Shown here piece after piece: positions 13,301-25,784 of a stretch of 64,000 nucleotides of DNA. Under the pieces are notes generated by a model. The model saw only the letters and a list, made by a program, of their open reading frames with translations. It was not told the DNA's origin and searched no databases. Both the position numbers and the translations under genes were made by a program. The DNA comes from Myoxocephalus aenaeus (taxonomy: Eukaryota > Chordata > Actinopteri > Perciformes > Cottidae), in assembly GCA_038501785.1 (NCBI GenBank), contig JBAMJR010000097.1, positions 4,547,001 to 4,611,000 on the forward strand, in the 5' to 3' direction. The first letter of the stretch is position 1. Every line of letters starts with the position of its first letter.

Positions 13301-13664
13301 ACGATGGTGTGGTGGATAGCACTGTCACCTCACAGCAAGAGGGGGAAGGGTTCGATTCCTGGGCTAGACGGGACTTCTGTGTGGGGTTTGCATGTTCTCC
13401 CGTGTTCTCCCGTGTTCTCTGGGTTCTCCAGCTTCCTCTCACAGTCCAAAGACAAGCAGCTGAGATTAATTGATGACGGATCTGAGCTTGTCCCAACCTG
13501 TCCAGGCTGTACCCCCCTCAGTGGCGGGCCGTTCATTTTTTACCTAGGCCTGCTGTCTGATATCGTATACATGACGGGATGCTGTGCTGCAGAGAAGTCT
13601 TAGCAGGCCCTGACGGCCCGCCACTGGCCCCCCTTCAACCATTTTTTAGCTGGGATTGGCTTTG
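13301..13664 (+). mobile_element. tRNA-like dispersed repeat, interrupted
   Basis: The sequence has the tRNA-promoter-like pieces 'tggtgtggtggatagcac' (A-box-like) and 'gggttcgattcc' (B-box-like), then 'tgtggggtttgcatgttctc' and 'cacagtccaaagaca'. This order is that of a very common repeat in fish and other deuterostomes. It carries three units of 'gttctcccgt'. A 108-bp MITE has inserted at 13519, and the repeat resumes at 13627 with 'ttagctgggattgg'. It is not a functional tRNA gene. Confidence 0.7.
13519..13626. mobile_element. 108-bp MITE with CAGTGGCGGGCCGT ends
   Basis: The element starts CAGTGGCGGGCCGT and ends ACGGCCCGCCACTG, a perfect 14-bp inverted repeat. It is flanked by ACCCCCCT on the left and GCCCCCCT on the right, i.e. 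an 8-bp target duplication with one mismatch, as expected for hAT transposition. It is too short to encode anything. The insertion split an older tRNA-like repeat, which dates it as the younger of the two. Confidence 0.8.
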
Positions 13665-16186
13665 ATTATATCTGAAACGCTAACTTGACGAGTATCTATT
13701 TTTCTTTTCTTCGCTGTGGTAGATGCCCATTCAGTCCGTGTACAGGTTTTGGTGTCTGACTTAATCTTGCTAAACTGAATCTTCCATGACAGAGCTCTGT
13801 GTTTGTTGTGTTCAGTTCAGTTAACTTTACTTCATCTATATTTCCCCACAAGAGGAAATTATTTTTGCAGCAAACATAAAAAAAAAACATGTAACATAAA
13901 CACAGTGTGTACGCAAAATAAAGGGTGCTGAAGCTATACAACAAATAATATAGAAAAATAAGATGCTAAGCCACGTAGGGAAGCAACAGGCTGGTTTATA
14001 ATATATCAGAATTAAAAGCACTCATGGGTAAATGAAAACCTTTTTCTCCGAATTTTGGGAAACCTGTATTCCTGACCCAATGGGAGGGAGGTCGTATTTC
14101 TTTAGGAGCGGATGGTATGGATTTGAAATAATGGATTTGGCTTTCTGTGCATCCGCTGTAAATGTCGGGCAGAGAAGACTCACCAATGATTTACTGATAT
14201 ATATAGTGTAGCTTGTCTACAAAAGTTTTGACATCATTTTGCACAAATGATTGTCCCACATACTGTTAAATACACACATAGAATATCCAGACAAGGTACT
14301 ACACAAAAGTTTAAAGGATATATCATAAAAGAGTCAAATGAAAACTTCGGCAGTCCATGATGAGTGTCCTTTTGAGGGTGGTGTGTGTATATTCCTGGTG
14401 GTCCCATCCAGACGGTGTGTCTGACTTTCAACATGTCTCTCCTCCCCATCTCACTGAGGTCACCTCGTTGGTATCGCAAGCGCAGCAGTCACATTGTGCT
14501 TCAATGCAGACAGATTGCTTATAATAACCGTTAGAGACCTTTCATTTTTCCCTGTCAGCGGTTTGCAGGATAATTTTGGCACCCTTTAAGGATTCAACTC
14601 CCTTAATAAGAGGATAAAAATAAACAAGCTAGTTGTTGAAGCACTATATTGGGATGGCATAATCCCATTTACAAGTATAACGCACTCTGGCCAATAAAAT
14701 CAAACCCCAGCAACATTGTTATATGTGGCAATTTTCACCATTTCTAAAAGAAGAAATGACTGAGTGCTAGGCTTTTAGACTGCCAGGATTTATTAAATGG
14801 ATGAAATGTCACTTTCCAAATTTCATTATTAAAGACCTACAGCGAAAAACGCTCAGTCAATTCATGTACCATAGAAAATATTAGGTATGTTTATTATCTG
14901 TTCAGCTATTGACCACTTTGGCAACATATTGCATTATAAGTGTATTTTAATTTAAGGTATAGCTGTTTAAAAACAAGTTTCAAATTATGCACAAGGGGAT
15001 TATATTGATTCCAGCAGTGTGGTGCAGACGTGCTGGAGCTTTTATTGTTATTCCTGTCCATCCGTTGGATCACAAGTGATCTGGCAACAGCCTGACAACC
15101 ACATCACATACAGTCTGCTGGTACACTTCATTTTTTTCTTTTCTTTTGTTTTTTTATTAAAAGTAGAGTGGAAATATGGGTTGACTATGAAACGTAGATA
15201 CTCAAAGACATTACGCAGAGCTCAGAGATTAGGTCAATTAATCAAGTGATGAAAGTGTGATATGAGAATGGTACAAAAAGGTGATGTATGAAAACAGAAT
15301 ACAAAGTATTGTAGGGTGAGATAGAAAGAGTCGGGCAAATTAATCAACAGAGGCTGAAGGACAGAGGTTGAAGGAGTAAACTAATGTAGGTTCTGCCTTG
15401 AGTGAGATGGACATTTAAAAACATAGCCAGAGATCAATACACACGAGGCTATCTCTGTTGATAAGATCCATCCATTACTGTCTTCAAAGTTCAACACATT
15501 TAATTCTGCTTTCTGATTAAAACAACGCATTGCTCAATCAAACATATCTCCATCATTTTATTAGCGTTATCAACAGAATATGTACTTATCCTACAGTGTG
15601 TGTCAATAATTTCTGAAGATAATGTTGGGGTTCATTCAGGGGCACCCACACTGGCAAAAAAATAAAATGGAAATGAGTGACATTAATTCCAGGCCTCTAT
15701 TTATCCCATTTCCTATACTCTCTTTATGTATCTAATATTTCTAATTTACCACCGTCCAGGAAAAGTGACACAAGAAGCCATAAATTCCCTTCTAATTCCA
15801 AATAATTCCGATTACATGGACGAGTAGTTTTCAATCAGAAAGATAATCTGGATGATAGATGGTGGGATAATTGGCTGTCTCTGCCACGTAAATATTGTGT
15901 CGTTCTATTAATCTTGCCGAATGAAGTGTCAAGCTGTCACTCATTCGTCAAACTGAATTAGGAAATATAACGAATAAATAAATGCATGCGGGTGGCAGTG
16001 GTTGTGTGTGTTTTTGTGTTCATGGGTGTGTGTGAGAAAAAGAGAAAGAGAGAGAGATAAGATAAGATGAGAGCAGGCAGCTGCAGTGGCCCTGAGTCAA
16101 AGTACGAGACTGGAATGGGAGACCGAGAGAGATGAGTGCGGTGGTCGTCTTGTGCTTCAGTGTGTTTGTGTTTAAAAGTAAGTTAA

Positions 16187-16190
<4 letters not shown>

Positions 16191-16266
<76 letters not shown>
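16191..16266. repeat. (AG)n microsatellite, about 76 bp
   Basis: Near-perfect AG run. The minus-strand Ser-Leu repeat frame across it is an artefact. Confidence 0.95.
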
Positions 16267-17266
16267 TAAAGCAGGAATGTGAAAGAGGAAGGACAGTACA
16301 GTTCTACCTCCCCTTCAGCGAGTATGAAATCATCTGGAGTATTACACATCTTAAAACGTTACTGTCTAACAATACACTGCACTTAATCTTGCCAAAGGCA
16401 TTTTTATCAGGATGGATACCCTCAGAATTACATTGTCTTTTAGTCCCTGGGTCCATATCTGTCACATGTCAAAGGCAGCTGCAGTCGTTGAATATTTTAC
16501 CTAACTATCAGGTGAATAGCTGAGATTGTTTTTAGCCTGAGAGGAAGAAAGGCCATTTGTTCAAATACACTCGCAAGGATACTTACAATTTATTCTGGTA
16601 ATGTGTAATAAATGTTGTCTTGATAACTGGAAGCAGACTGTAAGAAAAAAAAAAAATTGGGAATTTGATACATTTTATAATTAATATGTAGGAGATCAGT
16701 CAAGAGGTGATAAATATCTTATCTACTCTTTAACCTGTAGGACAGGAAGATAAAAAAAAATCAAGCAGTGACATCCTCTTAATTTAATTTATAAAGATCA
16801 TAATTAACGACCTACAGGCTGCGGGAGACCCCATTTCAGACTGGAGACAGAAAGGGCCTCAGCCATAAGAATAAAGATGAAGTTTTCATTGAATTCTGAA
16901 TTAAATCTCAAATATCAGTAATTTCACAGAAAAGGTCAGCTCTAATGGAGTTCCTCCCTGCTTTTTAATATCTCACATTTCTCTTGAAGGAGCCTACCTG
17001 GTGTGACGTGGACCGCTAATTGTGGCCGGTTAATTAATGAAACCATCAGGTGTTTGCAAAGGCAAACAAAGAGCCGGGCTCTCCTAAATCATCTGTGCCC
17101 TTCGACATGGTTATTATCCGGCAGCAGGTGAACCCTAGCCTTGACGCATGACAGATTAGATCTTCTCAGAGGATGGGCCGTCCATTTATCTGCCTGATAA
17201 ACTCAGAGCCTCTCTCCATTTTCAATCATCAGAAAGGAAATGAGATTAACAATCTAATGATGCCAG

Positions 17267-17320
17267 CACACACACACACACACGCACACACACACACACA
17301 CACATACACACGCACACACA
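17267..17320. repeat. Imperfect (CA)n microsatellite
   Basis: CA array with CG and TA substitutions at several units. Confidence 0.95.
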
Positions 17321-17798
17321 AAACAATACTCATAAGCAAATGTCCATTTATCGTAGTTTTGATTATGAGCACAGGAAAAGGCATCTTCAGTGATGTATGA
17401 TCAAATTATTATTTATGATATATCAAAAAACAGGGAGCTCTTTTTATTTGATGCGAGGATCCCATTCTCTCAGTTTCAATTCTGCCTGCTCTGCTGTGTC
17501 CCTGTTAAATCACACTGTGCGGCGTGGGTTCACGCTGTTCCTCAGAGGTCCGGGCCTGTCGTTTCACAGCTCCCATACCTCAGACCTAAATTTACAGTGC
17601 AGAGCTTGTGGGCCCCGCTGTACTCCCCTTGTGGGTCGGCCCCTCCCCTGCTGTCCCTGACACGCATAGCAAGCATCCTGGCCCTCGTAAAGCTGACATC
17701 TTCACTAAACTATGCTAACAAGGCCGTAGTGATTTGTATATGCACAGCCCGGTGGCACGTGGTGTTGGGGGGTTGGTGCGACGCAGAAGAAAGCAGGA

Positions 17799-17817
17799 GG
17801 GGGGGGGGGGGGGGGGG
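17799..17817. repeat. Poly-G tract, 19 G
   Basis: Uninterrupted run of 19 guanines, unusual in length for an AT-leaning region. It is capable of quadruplex formation and prone to assembly and sequencing length error. Confidence 0.95.
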
Positions 17818-18333
17818 AGTACCGCTCGTGTGGCGAGGGCAGCTAATCAAAGCACCGCCACATGCAAAGGTTCCACCACAAAGCCAAACATATATGTGCA
17901 CTGACAAAAACACATATCTGAGGGTTCACATGATGGTGTAAGGTAACAGAGGAGGCAAACCCAGGGTCCAGTGAGCAGGCCGTGGAACATTTCAGCTCTG
18001 TGAATCCTCGTAGCGGGAGGATTTATGGACTTCAGGCTGAATGGTTGGTGCAGGTGCAGAGTACAGACAACTGTTCTGCTCTGCCGGTGCAATATATCAC
18101 TGAGCAACAAACATCAGCCTGGGTGTCAACACGAACAACTCTTATTATTTAAGGCTGTGTCTTTTAAAGGTGATGAGCTTGAATGGCCAGGATGGTACAA
18201 TCAAGTGTGTTGTTTGCATTATTAACGAAAACTGGCAACTTTATAAATTGAAATCATTTGTTTTATTCCCCTCATATTGATCAGATTAACTAGAAGCAAA
18301 CAACTGATATATTCTGGAATATTGTTTCTCTCT

Positions 18334-18343
18334 CTCTCTCTAT
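18334..18343. repeat. Left flanking direct repeat of hAT element
   Basis: CTCTCTCTAT lies immediately left of the element at 18344 and recurs at 19789-19798. It is 10 bp rather than the 8 bp usual for hAT, most simply because the insertion went into a CT/TA microsatellite. Confidence 0.6.
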
Positions 18344-18830
18344 CAGTGGTGTATAAAGTACCCAAAAGCCGTACTTGAGTAAAAGTAAAGATACCTTACT
18401 GGAAAATTACTCCAGTAAAAGTAAAAGTCACCTATTAAAATACTACTTGAGTAAAAGTCTTAAAGTATCTGATATTTTCTGTACTTAAGTATCAAAAGTA
18501 TTTTTCTGATATAAAATGTACTTAAGTATTGAAAGTAAAAGTAGAAGTACATGCTTTTAATAAAAAAGCAAAGGGTCAGAATTTTGAGAATTATGAAGTT
18601 TATTCTTTTAAGTGCTGTGGTCACCGTGACCAAGGACCAGGAGTTGTGTTGATACAATAACTGGGTTGGCTGTGATCCATCCATGTATATTATGTTCAAC
18701 ATAATATATTGTACCTAAGTATACTTTTGCATCTACTATGAACTTATCATCATAATTCTCCAAAAAGCAATATGACACTATGAAGGACTTGTAACAGTGT
18801 GGTTATAAGTATGCTCATTCCGCCCGCCGT

Positions 18831-18896
18831 GGGTCTCTTGGTACCGGTCTGCGGGTCTCTTGGTACCGGTCTGTGGGTCTCTTGGTACCGGGCCAC
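18831..18896. repeat. Three 22-bp tandem repeats
   Basis: Units begin at 18831, 18853 and 18875, each reading GGGTCTCTTGGTACCGG followed by TCTG(C/T) or GCC. The 'ggtaccgg' core is known from the ends of ZBED/Charlie-like hAT elements, supporting a second element nested inside the larger one. Confidence 0.85.
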
Positions 18897-19059
18897 AGAA
18901 AGAATGAATGAAACATTTCAATTAAATTAAAAAAAAATCAAGGCCGGAAAGATGTTTTATTGTGAAAAATGACCGCATACATCCGTCTGTGGTAACCTCA
19001 GACGGAATCTCTTGACACATGTCAAGATGTTACGTTACTCTAAAAATGAAACGCAAGTC

Positions 19060-19150
19060 TGTTACAACTCTGTCGGTGATCTGGAAACCAAGGCAGAGTA
19101 TCCTGAGATCGCCAAAAAAGCATGAAAACCTGCTTCCATTTCAACATCCT
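19060..19150 (+). pseudogene. hAT (ZBED5-like) transposase remnant
   Basis: One plus-strand frame reads DLETKAEYPEIAKKA, then a stop, then KPASIS. This resembles the conserved C-terminal region of hAT transposases of the ZBED5/FAM200 type, where a run like 'EIAKKALK.LLPF' precedes the dimerisation segment. The in-frame TGA and missing N-terminus show it is dead. Downstream, 'ggtccgtgacgcataaaggt' is typical of the 3' end of the same element class. Assignment rests on remembered family similarity. Confidence 0.4.
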
Positions 19151-19179
19151 GTCTTTGTGCAGCGCGTTATAAGTTAAGC

Positions 19180-19367
19180 AGTAGACTGGACTAAAGGTTT
19201 AGTTAGCAGTAGAGTCAGTAGACTGGACTAAAGGTTTAGTTAGCAGTAGAGTCAGTAGACTGGACTAAAGGTTTAGTTAGCAGTAGAGTCAGTAGACTGG
19301 ACTAAAGGTTTAGTTAGGAGTAGAGTCAGTAGACTGGACTAAAGGTTTAGTTAGGAGTAGACTGGAC
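19180..19367. repeat. 37-bp minisatellite, about five copies
   Basis: Units start at 19180, 19217, 19254, 19291 and 19328, spaced exactly 37 bp and beginning AGTAGACTGGACTAAAGG. The last two carry a C-to-G change in 'ttag[cg]agtag'. The array lies inside the hAT-derived block and has no spacers, so it is a tandem minisatellite. Confidence 0.95.
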
Positions 19368-19788
19368 ATAACGAACACACGTTGGGTGTCGTTGTCTCCC
19401 GTCTCTCCGAGGTCGGACCCGGTCCGTGAAAATATTGTCTTCACGTAACCGGTCCGTGACGCATAAAGGTTTGGGAGCGCTGGACTAGAGGATGTAGAGG
19501 GAAAATGCAAAACATTGTGATTCGCAAAACCTGCTTGGTGGAGTCTGTGTTCCACCACAGTCCCCGATGTTTTTTTTCTTTTTCTAAAGATAGATTTGAT
19601 TTTGTAGCGAGTAACGAAGGTTTCAGGAGAAATGTATCGGAGTAAAAGTATCAGTTTTCTTTGCAAAATGTAGTGAAGTAAAAGTAAAAGTAAACAGAAA
19701 TATAAATAGTAAAGTAGAGTACAGATATCCCCAAAAACTACTTAAGTACAGTAACGAAGTATTTCTACTTCGTTACTATACACCACTG

Positions 19789-19953
<165 letters not shown>

Positions 19954-20473
19954 TGTACAAATCAAGTTTACATTGTTTTTAGTCTGATAAAAATAAACAA
20001 ATGAACACATACAGTTGCCTGCATTAGCTGATCAGTATACATCTCTGTTTGTCTGTGTCTATTAATACCTATTGTCGTAGGAACCTGTCCACTGCTCACC
20101 CGCTAGTGATTGAAGGGTCCGTGTGCTCTTTTACTGCCCGACAGGTGAGACTCGGCCTATTTGAGGGCATCGATGAGAGCAGCGACCCAGTCGTGACCAA
20201 GCCACTGCTAATTTGAGAGACTGCAGTTAAAATTATATTACACTTCATTAAAACACACTTCTTTTTTTTATCTGTGTAGGAATGATATTCGGGAAGTGCT
20301 TGGTTAATAAGATCATTCTGCTGAAAGATCCTCAACTTTGAAGTGGGCTGTGTAGTGCGCTAGTGGCAAATCTCAGTTGTGCAAAGATTTCTGGAAGGCT
20401 TTCGGTAATTTTCACACAGTTTTTTATTTATTATACTGTCCATATTTTAGAACAAAACTAATGAGATGCTTTA

Positions 20474-20663
20474 CAGCCACGCTAGAGGCTCTAAGGATGC
20501 AGTCTGTTGGGTTGGTTGCTTCACCATTTCATATTTCTCAAAAACCTCAAGCTTATTTGCGAATGTTAGCAAAAACTGAGAGGGTGAACCTTGAAATGAC
20601 CTCATAAACATCAGGATGTTAGCATTGGCACTGTGCCTTTGTCCAGAGCCTCTAGCGTGGCTG
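20474..20663. mobile_element. 190-bp MITE with TA target duplication
   Basis: The ends are perfect inverted repeats: CAGCCACGCTAGAGGCTCT at 20474-20492 and its reverse complement at 20645-20663. A TA dinucleotide flanks each side, as expected for Tc1/mariner-type insertion. The interior has the 'gatgttagcattggcactg' motif common in a percomorph MITE family. It is non-coding. Confidence 0.8.
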
Positions 20664-20666
20664 TAG

Positions 20667-20995
20667 TGTAGTACTGTAATGGAAGAAGTACTCCGACACT
20701 TTCTGAAGTAAAAGTAGCAAGATCACAGTGGGAAAAAACTTTTCTGCATGTAAAAGTCCTGCATTCAAAATCATATCAGTAAAAATACAAAAGTATGAGC
20801 TTTAAAATATACTTAAAATACCAAAAGTACTTATACAGACTTTCATTATTTGTATTATATCATTGGGTTATAAGTAATAAGTAATGCATTAATTTGTAAG
20901 CATATCTGATGTTGCAGGTAAAGTTGGGGCTTATTACAATTACATTATATACTGCTGGGTAGTATAATCTATTACGATACTGTATATCATAATGG
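20667..20995. mobile_element. Non-autonomous hAT fragment
   Basis: The segment from 'ggaagaagtactccg' through 'taaaagtcctgcattcaaaa', 'gtaagcatatctgatgttgc' to 'tactgctgggtagtataatc' follows the 5' two thirds of the abundant fish hAT family. The 3' third with the TTTCCACCACTG terminus is absent. It starts four bases after the TA-flanked MITE. Confidence 0.65.
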
Positions 20996-21057
20996 CTCTG
21001 TGATCAAGGTCCAGTAGTGCTTTTATTGTTTGTGCTGTTAGTATACAATAGTAAAGT

Positions 21058-21430
21058 ATGTTAATTTATTTTTGTATTAATGGCAGAACAGTATGACTAT
21101 TATAAATAGTACATACTGTAGTAAAAAATAGGAACTTTCTTTCCACAGTCCCTGTGATGTACCACCATGGAATCACAGCAGCTACAACCACGTTAGTTAC
21201 AGTCTTGGAAGGAAAGTAATGGGAAGCCTATGAAAGACGTAGTGTGGATTCATGGATTGACACCAAGATTTACTTTGTTCCTCCTACACATACTATCAAC
21301 TCACAGATCATTCATAAATAGAACATCACTTATCAAATATCCTTGTACAGGTTAAAAGAGTCATTGTCCACACATGTACAAGGTCAGTACAATGCAAAAT
21401 ATGTTGCCTTTATACTTTGATCTTATATCT
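21058..21430. repeat. Unnamed interspersed repeat, copy 2
   Basis: Related to 12428-12775 (shared motifs listed there). This copy carries an insertion around 'gcagctacaaccacgttag' relative to copy 1. No coding potential or clear ends were seen. Confidence 0.6.
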
Positions 21431-24269
21431 AAAAAATACCTGGAACTTTTTCTGTAAATATCTATCAAAGGGATCCTCAATTGTTGAGCATAAGATGAAC
21501 TTAGCTTAAGATGATCTATGTCACCATGTTCTTTTCAGGGCAATCTCTCTCTGATTGTAAACATCTCTTTCTCTGTCTCTCTAACTGTCTCTATGCCCGG
21601 GGTCAGCAGGTAGAGAGTCAGTAGAAGTGAATGAGCGAGCGCCTGATCTCCTGCGAGCGATGCTGTCAGCGTGGCCCTGAGTGGGCTGTATGGAGCTCCT
21701 GTCAGAGGGTGTCATATTTCCACGGCCCACACTGTGGCCCTCTGTCCTGCTCGTGGCTGGATCTCAATGGACCCTTTGATGGGCCACCCGAGGCCTTTCA
21801 TCGTGCACCTTTCCCCAGAGCACGGGGCCCAGTGGGGTTTGCGTCGCACAACACCTGGCAGGTATGCAAAACCACGTGCCCGAGACAAAACAAAAGCCAC
21901 TCTGTCAAACGTTTATTGGAAATTAATTTCCTCTCCCCCATCTTTTTGCATTCATAAAACACAGGATGGAAAAGAACAGGATGATGTGGGGCTCAAATAT
22001 GTGCAGTCACAGGAGATATGACTGAGAATGGGCAACAGGTCATTAAGAAAAGCATAAGACTCCCTGGTCTTATGATGAAGTGAATGGTAATTAAAGATCT
22101 GACCAAACTCAGGGTCTGATAACTTTTCAGCTATTGAAAAATTCTACTTGTGTGTTTGATAAGGTCGTGTGCCATGTGATCATCAAATGTTTCTGCAGGA
22201 GGGCCAACGGTGTAAAATGCTACTCAAAAAGAAAAGTGTTAGCATAGACGTTTAGAAGTTATTATGTGGAAGCACAAACATCTATATCCATTTCAAACCA
22301 CATAAAACTAAGAGTGTACTGTAAACTGGGCAGTTCAGGTCTTATCTCACTTGGACCTCCAGTTCCCGTACACCTGTTCCTGCAGCTTCCTCTACTGTCC
22401 TACTACTTTGCCTCTGCCCCATATACAGTCGGCCCAGCCCCCGGATCATCCTCTTCCTCTCTTATCTGCAGTTCAAAGCCCGTTGACTGAATTATCTCCG
22501 GACGGTAAGAGAGAAAGGAAACAACTGTCGGCAGCCCCTCAGTCAGCCGGAGAGAAACTCTCCTCCGACAGCTGCTTGGTTAACTGGTCTTTACTGCCTA
22601 ATCCCAAGGTGGAGGGATGGGAGCAGAGAGAGAGAAAGCGCAGTGTAAGGACGCATCAGCGTCTGCACACGGAGCTCCGCACAGACAAACGGGTTCAGTG
22701 TTTCCTCTCGGAAAGAGCAGTGTCATGAGATAGTGGATGTTCGGAGCAGGAGCGGAAGCTGAGGTCTCAGGTTTGAGTGGCCACAGAGAGCGCTTGACTG
22801 AGGTGTTGAGAGGCAAGGTGTGGTGGCCAAACCCACACCAGTACGGAGGGGAGATACAACTGCTGCACTGAGGGGAAGAAAGAACCAGCCCCACTGGATG
22901 AGTGGAGCCTTGAACTTAGAAAACCTGTGGTCGCTGGCTATAGGCAATGTCTGTGTGTTTGCGGTACAGTTCAGTCATATTGTTTCCATAATCACAGAGA
23001 CTCTAAACGCAATTGAATACATTGTTTACGGGACATTATCTTCACCCTTATGTCAGTTGTGTCTCCACTCAGTTAATGCCTGTAATTTAAAAAATAAGTT
23101 CCACTTACAAAATATCTAGTGCTTCACGTTCAGAAACAGTGAAATATAACTCCATTGATGTGTTGTCTTTGTAGATTATTTTGCTGCTGGCTATGTTTCA
23201 GCTTGTTAAGTTTCAAGAATTCATCCTTGTGCTTTGGAAATAGGCTTGTTCAAAACAGGTATGTTTGGCGTCTATTTTACTCGACGTCAGACTCCTGATT
23301 GCATAGACACTGGAGTGGCTGAGCGATGACAGGTGAGGTGATGACGTGTCACTCAAACACGACACGACATTTTCTTTACCTGCATTATCGTTTTCATTTT
23401 CACACGCCACTGTCCCTTTACGTTTGTAACTATTATCAGCGGTTGGCCCGAAGCATATTCATATGCAAAACCCTTCACATTTAAACTGACAAAATCAACA
23501 TGACGAGTCAGCATAAACGGTTTACCGCCGTATGGCTCGACCCTTAACTACAGTATGGCCTGTTGGATACAGTTGATTTAAAGAAGCCCAAGTCCTCCAC
23601 ATCCACATAGATCTCCCCCCCTGGCCCCCTCGTCTGTCTTGACTCTCTGGCACACAAGGTCATCCCCTAGCCAGTCACGACACTCCAATTAAGGCGACTG
23701 ATGGACGCAGCTAATTGGTAGGATTTATAACCTCCTTTTATTATGCTTTATGAGGAAGGCAAGTGGAGGGCATTACCATTTATAGGCCCCAGGCTCCATG
23801 CTGGATCACTGTCATCCACTACTGTCCAGCCGGACTACTGAATACCGCAGCAGCCTGAGTAGCTCGAGCTGGGACGTCTAAGTGTCTCCTTGTCCGATCT
23901 TGTTTCAGCGTTTGATGTAATTTGAGGGTAAAACTAAATGCCGTACAAACTCAAAGTCAAATACGGAGAAAAACTGAAAACTGCTTGAAATATAGAGTGA
24001 AAAGGGTGGACGGAGGTAAAGGTATGGCGAAGCATGGAGGGAGGCTCCACGGGGCAGGAAGGCAGGAGAAGGCAGGCAGGGCTCTCATAATGAGTGTGTG
24101 GTTATTGATTGTATTGTCAGGGTGGCTGACCAGGGTACCGTGTGCTATGGGCCCCAGTCCATCTGTGGACAATGCAGTCAGTTACAGCTCACTGCTCCGT
24201 CTAATAAAGAGCAAGCAGATTGATGTCACCAGTATGGTTGAACTCTACCTAACACTCACCAGCACCATT

Positions 24270-24271
<2 letters not shown>

Positions 24272-24306
<35 letters not shown>
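24272..24306. repeat. (CA)n microsatellite
   Basis: Uninterrupted CA run. Confidence 0.95.
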
Positions 24307-24308
<2 letters not shown>

Positions 24309-24365
24309 CACGTGTGTACAGTGGGACATTTTCAATTTTCTTTTCTTTTCTTGGCAGAGAAATAT

Positions 24366-24435
<70 letters not shown>
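24366..24435. repeat. (TA)n microsatellite, 70 bp
   Basis: Uninterrupted TA run about 60 bp after the CA run. Such tracts extrude cruciforms and are unstable in length. Confidence 0.95.
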
Positions 24436-24439
<4 letters not shown>

Positions 24440-25505
24440 TATAGTATATGATTATGGGCTGAAACTAACAGTTATTGTCATCAATTAGTGTGTAAATAGT
24501 TTGATGATCAAATTATTGTTTTGTTTAATGTCATAGAAAAAGTGAAAATGGTGAACTCTAATTGCTTATTTTTTGGAACAAGTTAGTTCTTTTAACACGA
24601 TATAAAGCAGGCAGAAAACAAACGTGAACATCTGGAATAGAATGTTTTTCCTTTCTTGACTTAAATGGCTATTCGATTATGTAAATTGTGTTCCTTTGAT
24701 TGACTACATTGACTTCATTAACTAGTGGTTAATATAATATAATACTAAATGATCCTTTTTTTTCAGCAGGACGAGGAATCACTTAATAATTCCATGCATC
24801 TCCACATTTTGCATTACACACTTTGATTGTGAGATATTGCCGTAAAGTGCTGATAAATGCATATAAATAAACAATACTATCGAATACATTAGCTGTGCAG
24901 TGTGTTCCCACACTGAGAGACACACACACACAAGCACATGAAACAAATTACTTGCACTTCCACTTCGTGTAAACAGAGAACAGGAAAGAGCAGTTTCTCA
25001 AGAGCTCTGTATGTACACCTCGTGGGAAAACTATGCCGCTCTGAAAACACACTAGTTTTTACACCTGCTAATATATCAGCAATACACATCAGTAATCATT
25101 TCACATGACAGTAGTTGGCACTCTTAGCTAACTGACTGACAGCTTATCAGGTCAGGGCCTTTATATAAATGATGAAACAATTGCAGCCCTAATGAAGGCT
25201 CTGTGTTCTGCTGGTTAAAGTTGCCTCCTTTAGGAGGAAGTCAGCGCCTCCATCGAACATTTGGCTGCACCCGAGCCCCACAGCCTCAGCAGCAGCACGA
25301 GCGATTACTCCTGCGCAGCCAGCCAAAACACAAAAATCAATAAACAATCTCAACGTTTCTGAGGGCCTTTCGTCAGACTTAATAAATGTCTCAATCCACT
25401 GTTATGACTTCATTTTGCTTTAACGTCTTCTTCATGTGCATCTTTTACTGATCAATTAGAGAATGGAGTGTCCCTTCTGTCAAGACACATGGCCCCAATC
25501 CGCTG

Positions 25506-25507
<2 letters not shown>

Positions 25508-25558
<51 letters not shown>
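25508..25558. repeat. (CA)n microsatellite, 51 bp
   Basis: Uninterrupted CA run. Confidence 0.95.
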
Positions 25559-25559
<1 letters not shown>

Positions 25560-25784
25560 CCCATGTTCAAGCACAAGGTGAACTGCTATTTTAATCTTTG
25601 AAATGAGATACCTTTTTGAAAGCACTCACTTAAATGGCTCATTAGAGGCCATGCCATCCACTCCTTTCAGGTTATTCTCCTTCCCATGTTCTTGTGTTTG
25701 GTTATTTTATCTTGTCTCAATTTGAGGTGTGGGTAAGGCTTGGTAACGACACAAATATGTAGTCTAAGTGTGCACCATTTCCAG

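Larger units (their letters stand above)
13665..18333. other. Gene-free stretch
   Basis: No gene was recognised. The stretch contains microsatellites (listed separately), a 19-G run, and conserved-looking AT-rich segments around 16.8-17.2 kb with 'ttaattaatgaaacc'. The remaining reading frames are short, repeat-derived or lack splice context. Confidence 0.55.
18344..19788. mobile_element. Non-autonomous hAT element, 1445 bp, composite
   Basis: The left end is CAGTGGTGTATAAAGTAC and the right end, read inverted, is CAGTGGTGTATAGTAACG, so the terminal repeats are imperfect beyond about 12 bp. Subterminal regions are rich in 'aaaagtaaaagta' steps, as in Tol2-like hAT elements. Direct repeats CTCTCTCTAT flank both ends. 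The interior holds a second hAT-derived block with three 22-bp repeats, a mutated transposase scrap and a 37-bp minisatellite. No intact transposase is present, so mobility would need one supplied in trans. Confidence 0.8.

Noticed and set aside
13325..13400. Possible tRNA gene (A- and B-box-like motifs)
   Set aside because: The surrounding sequence is a well-known dispersed repeat that continues for hundreds of bases, and no cloverleaf with an anticodon arm could be built.
19180..19367. Regularly spaced repeat that might suggest a CRISPR array
   Set aside because: The units are directly adjacent 37-bp copies with no variable spacers, and the sequence is vertebrate; it is a minisatellite.
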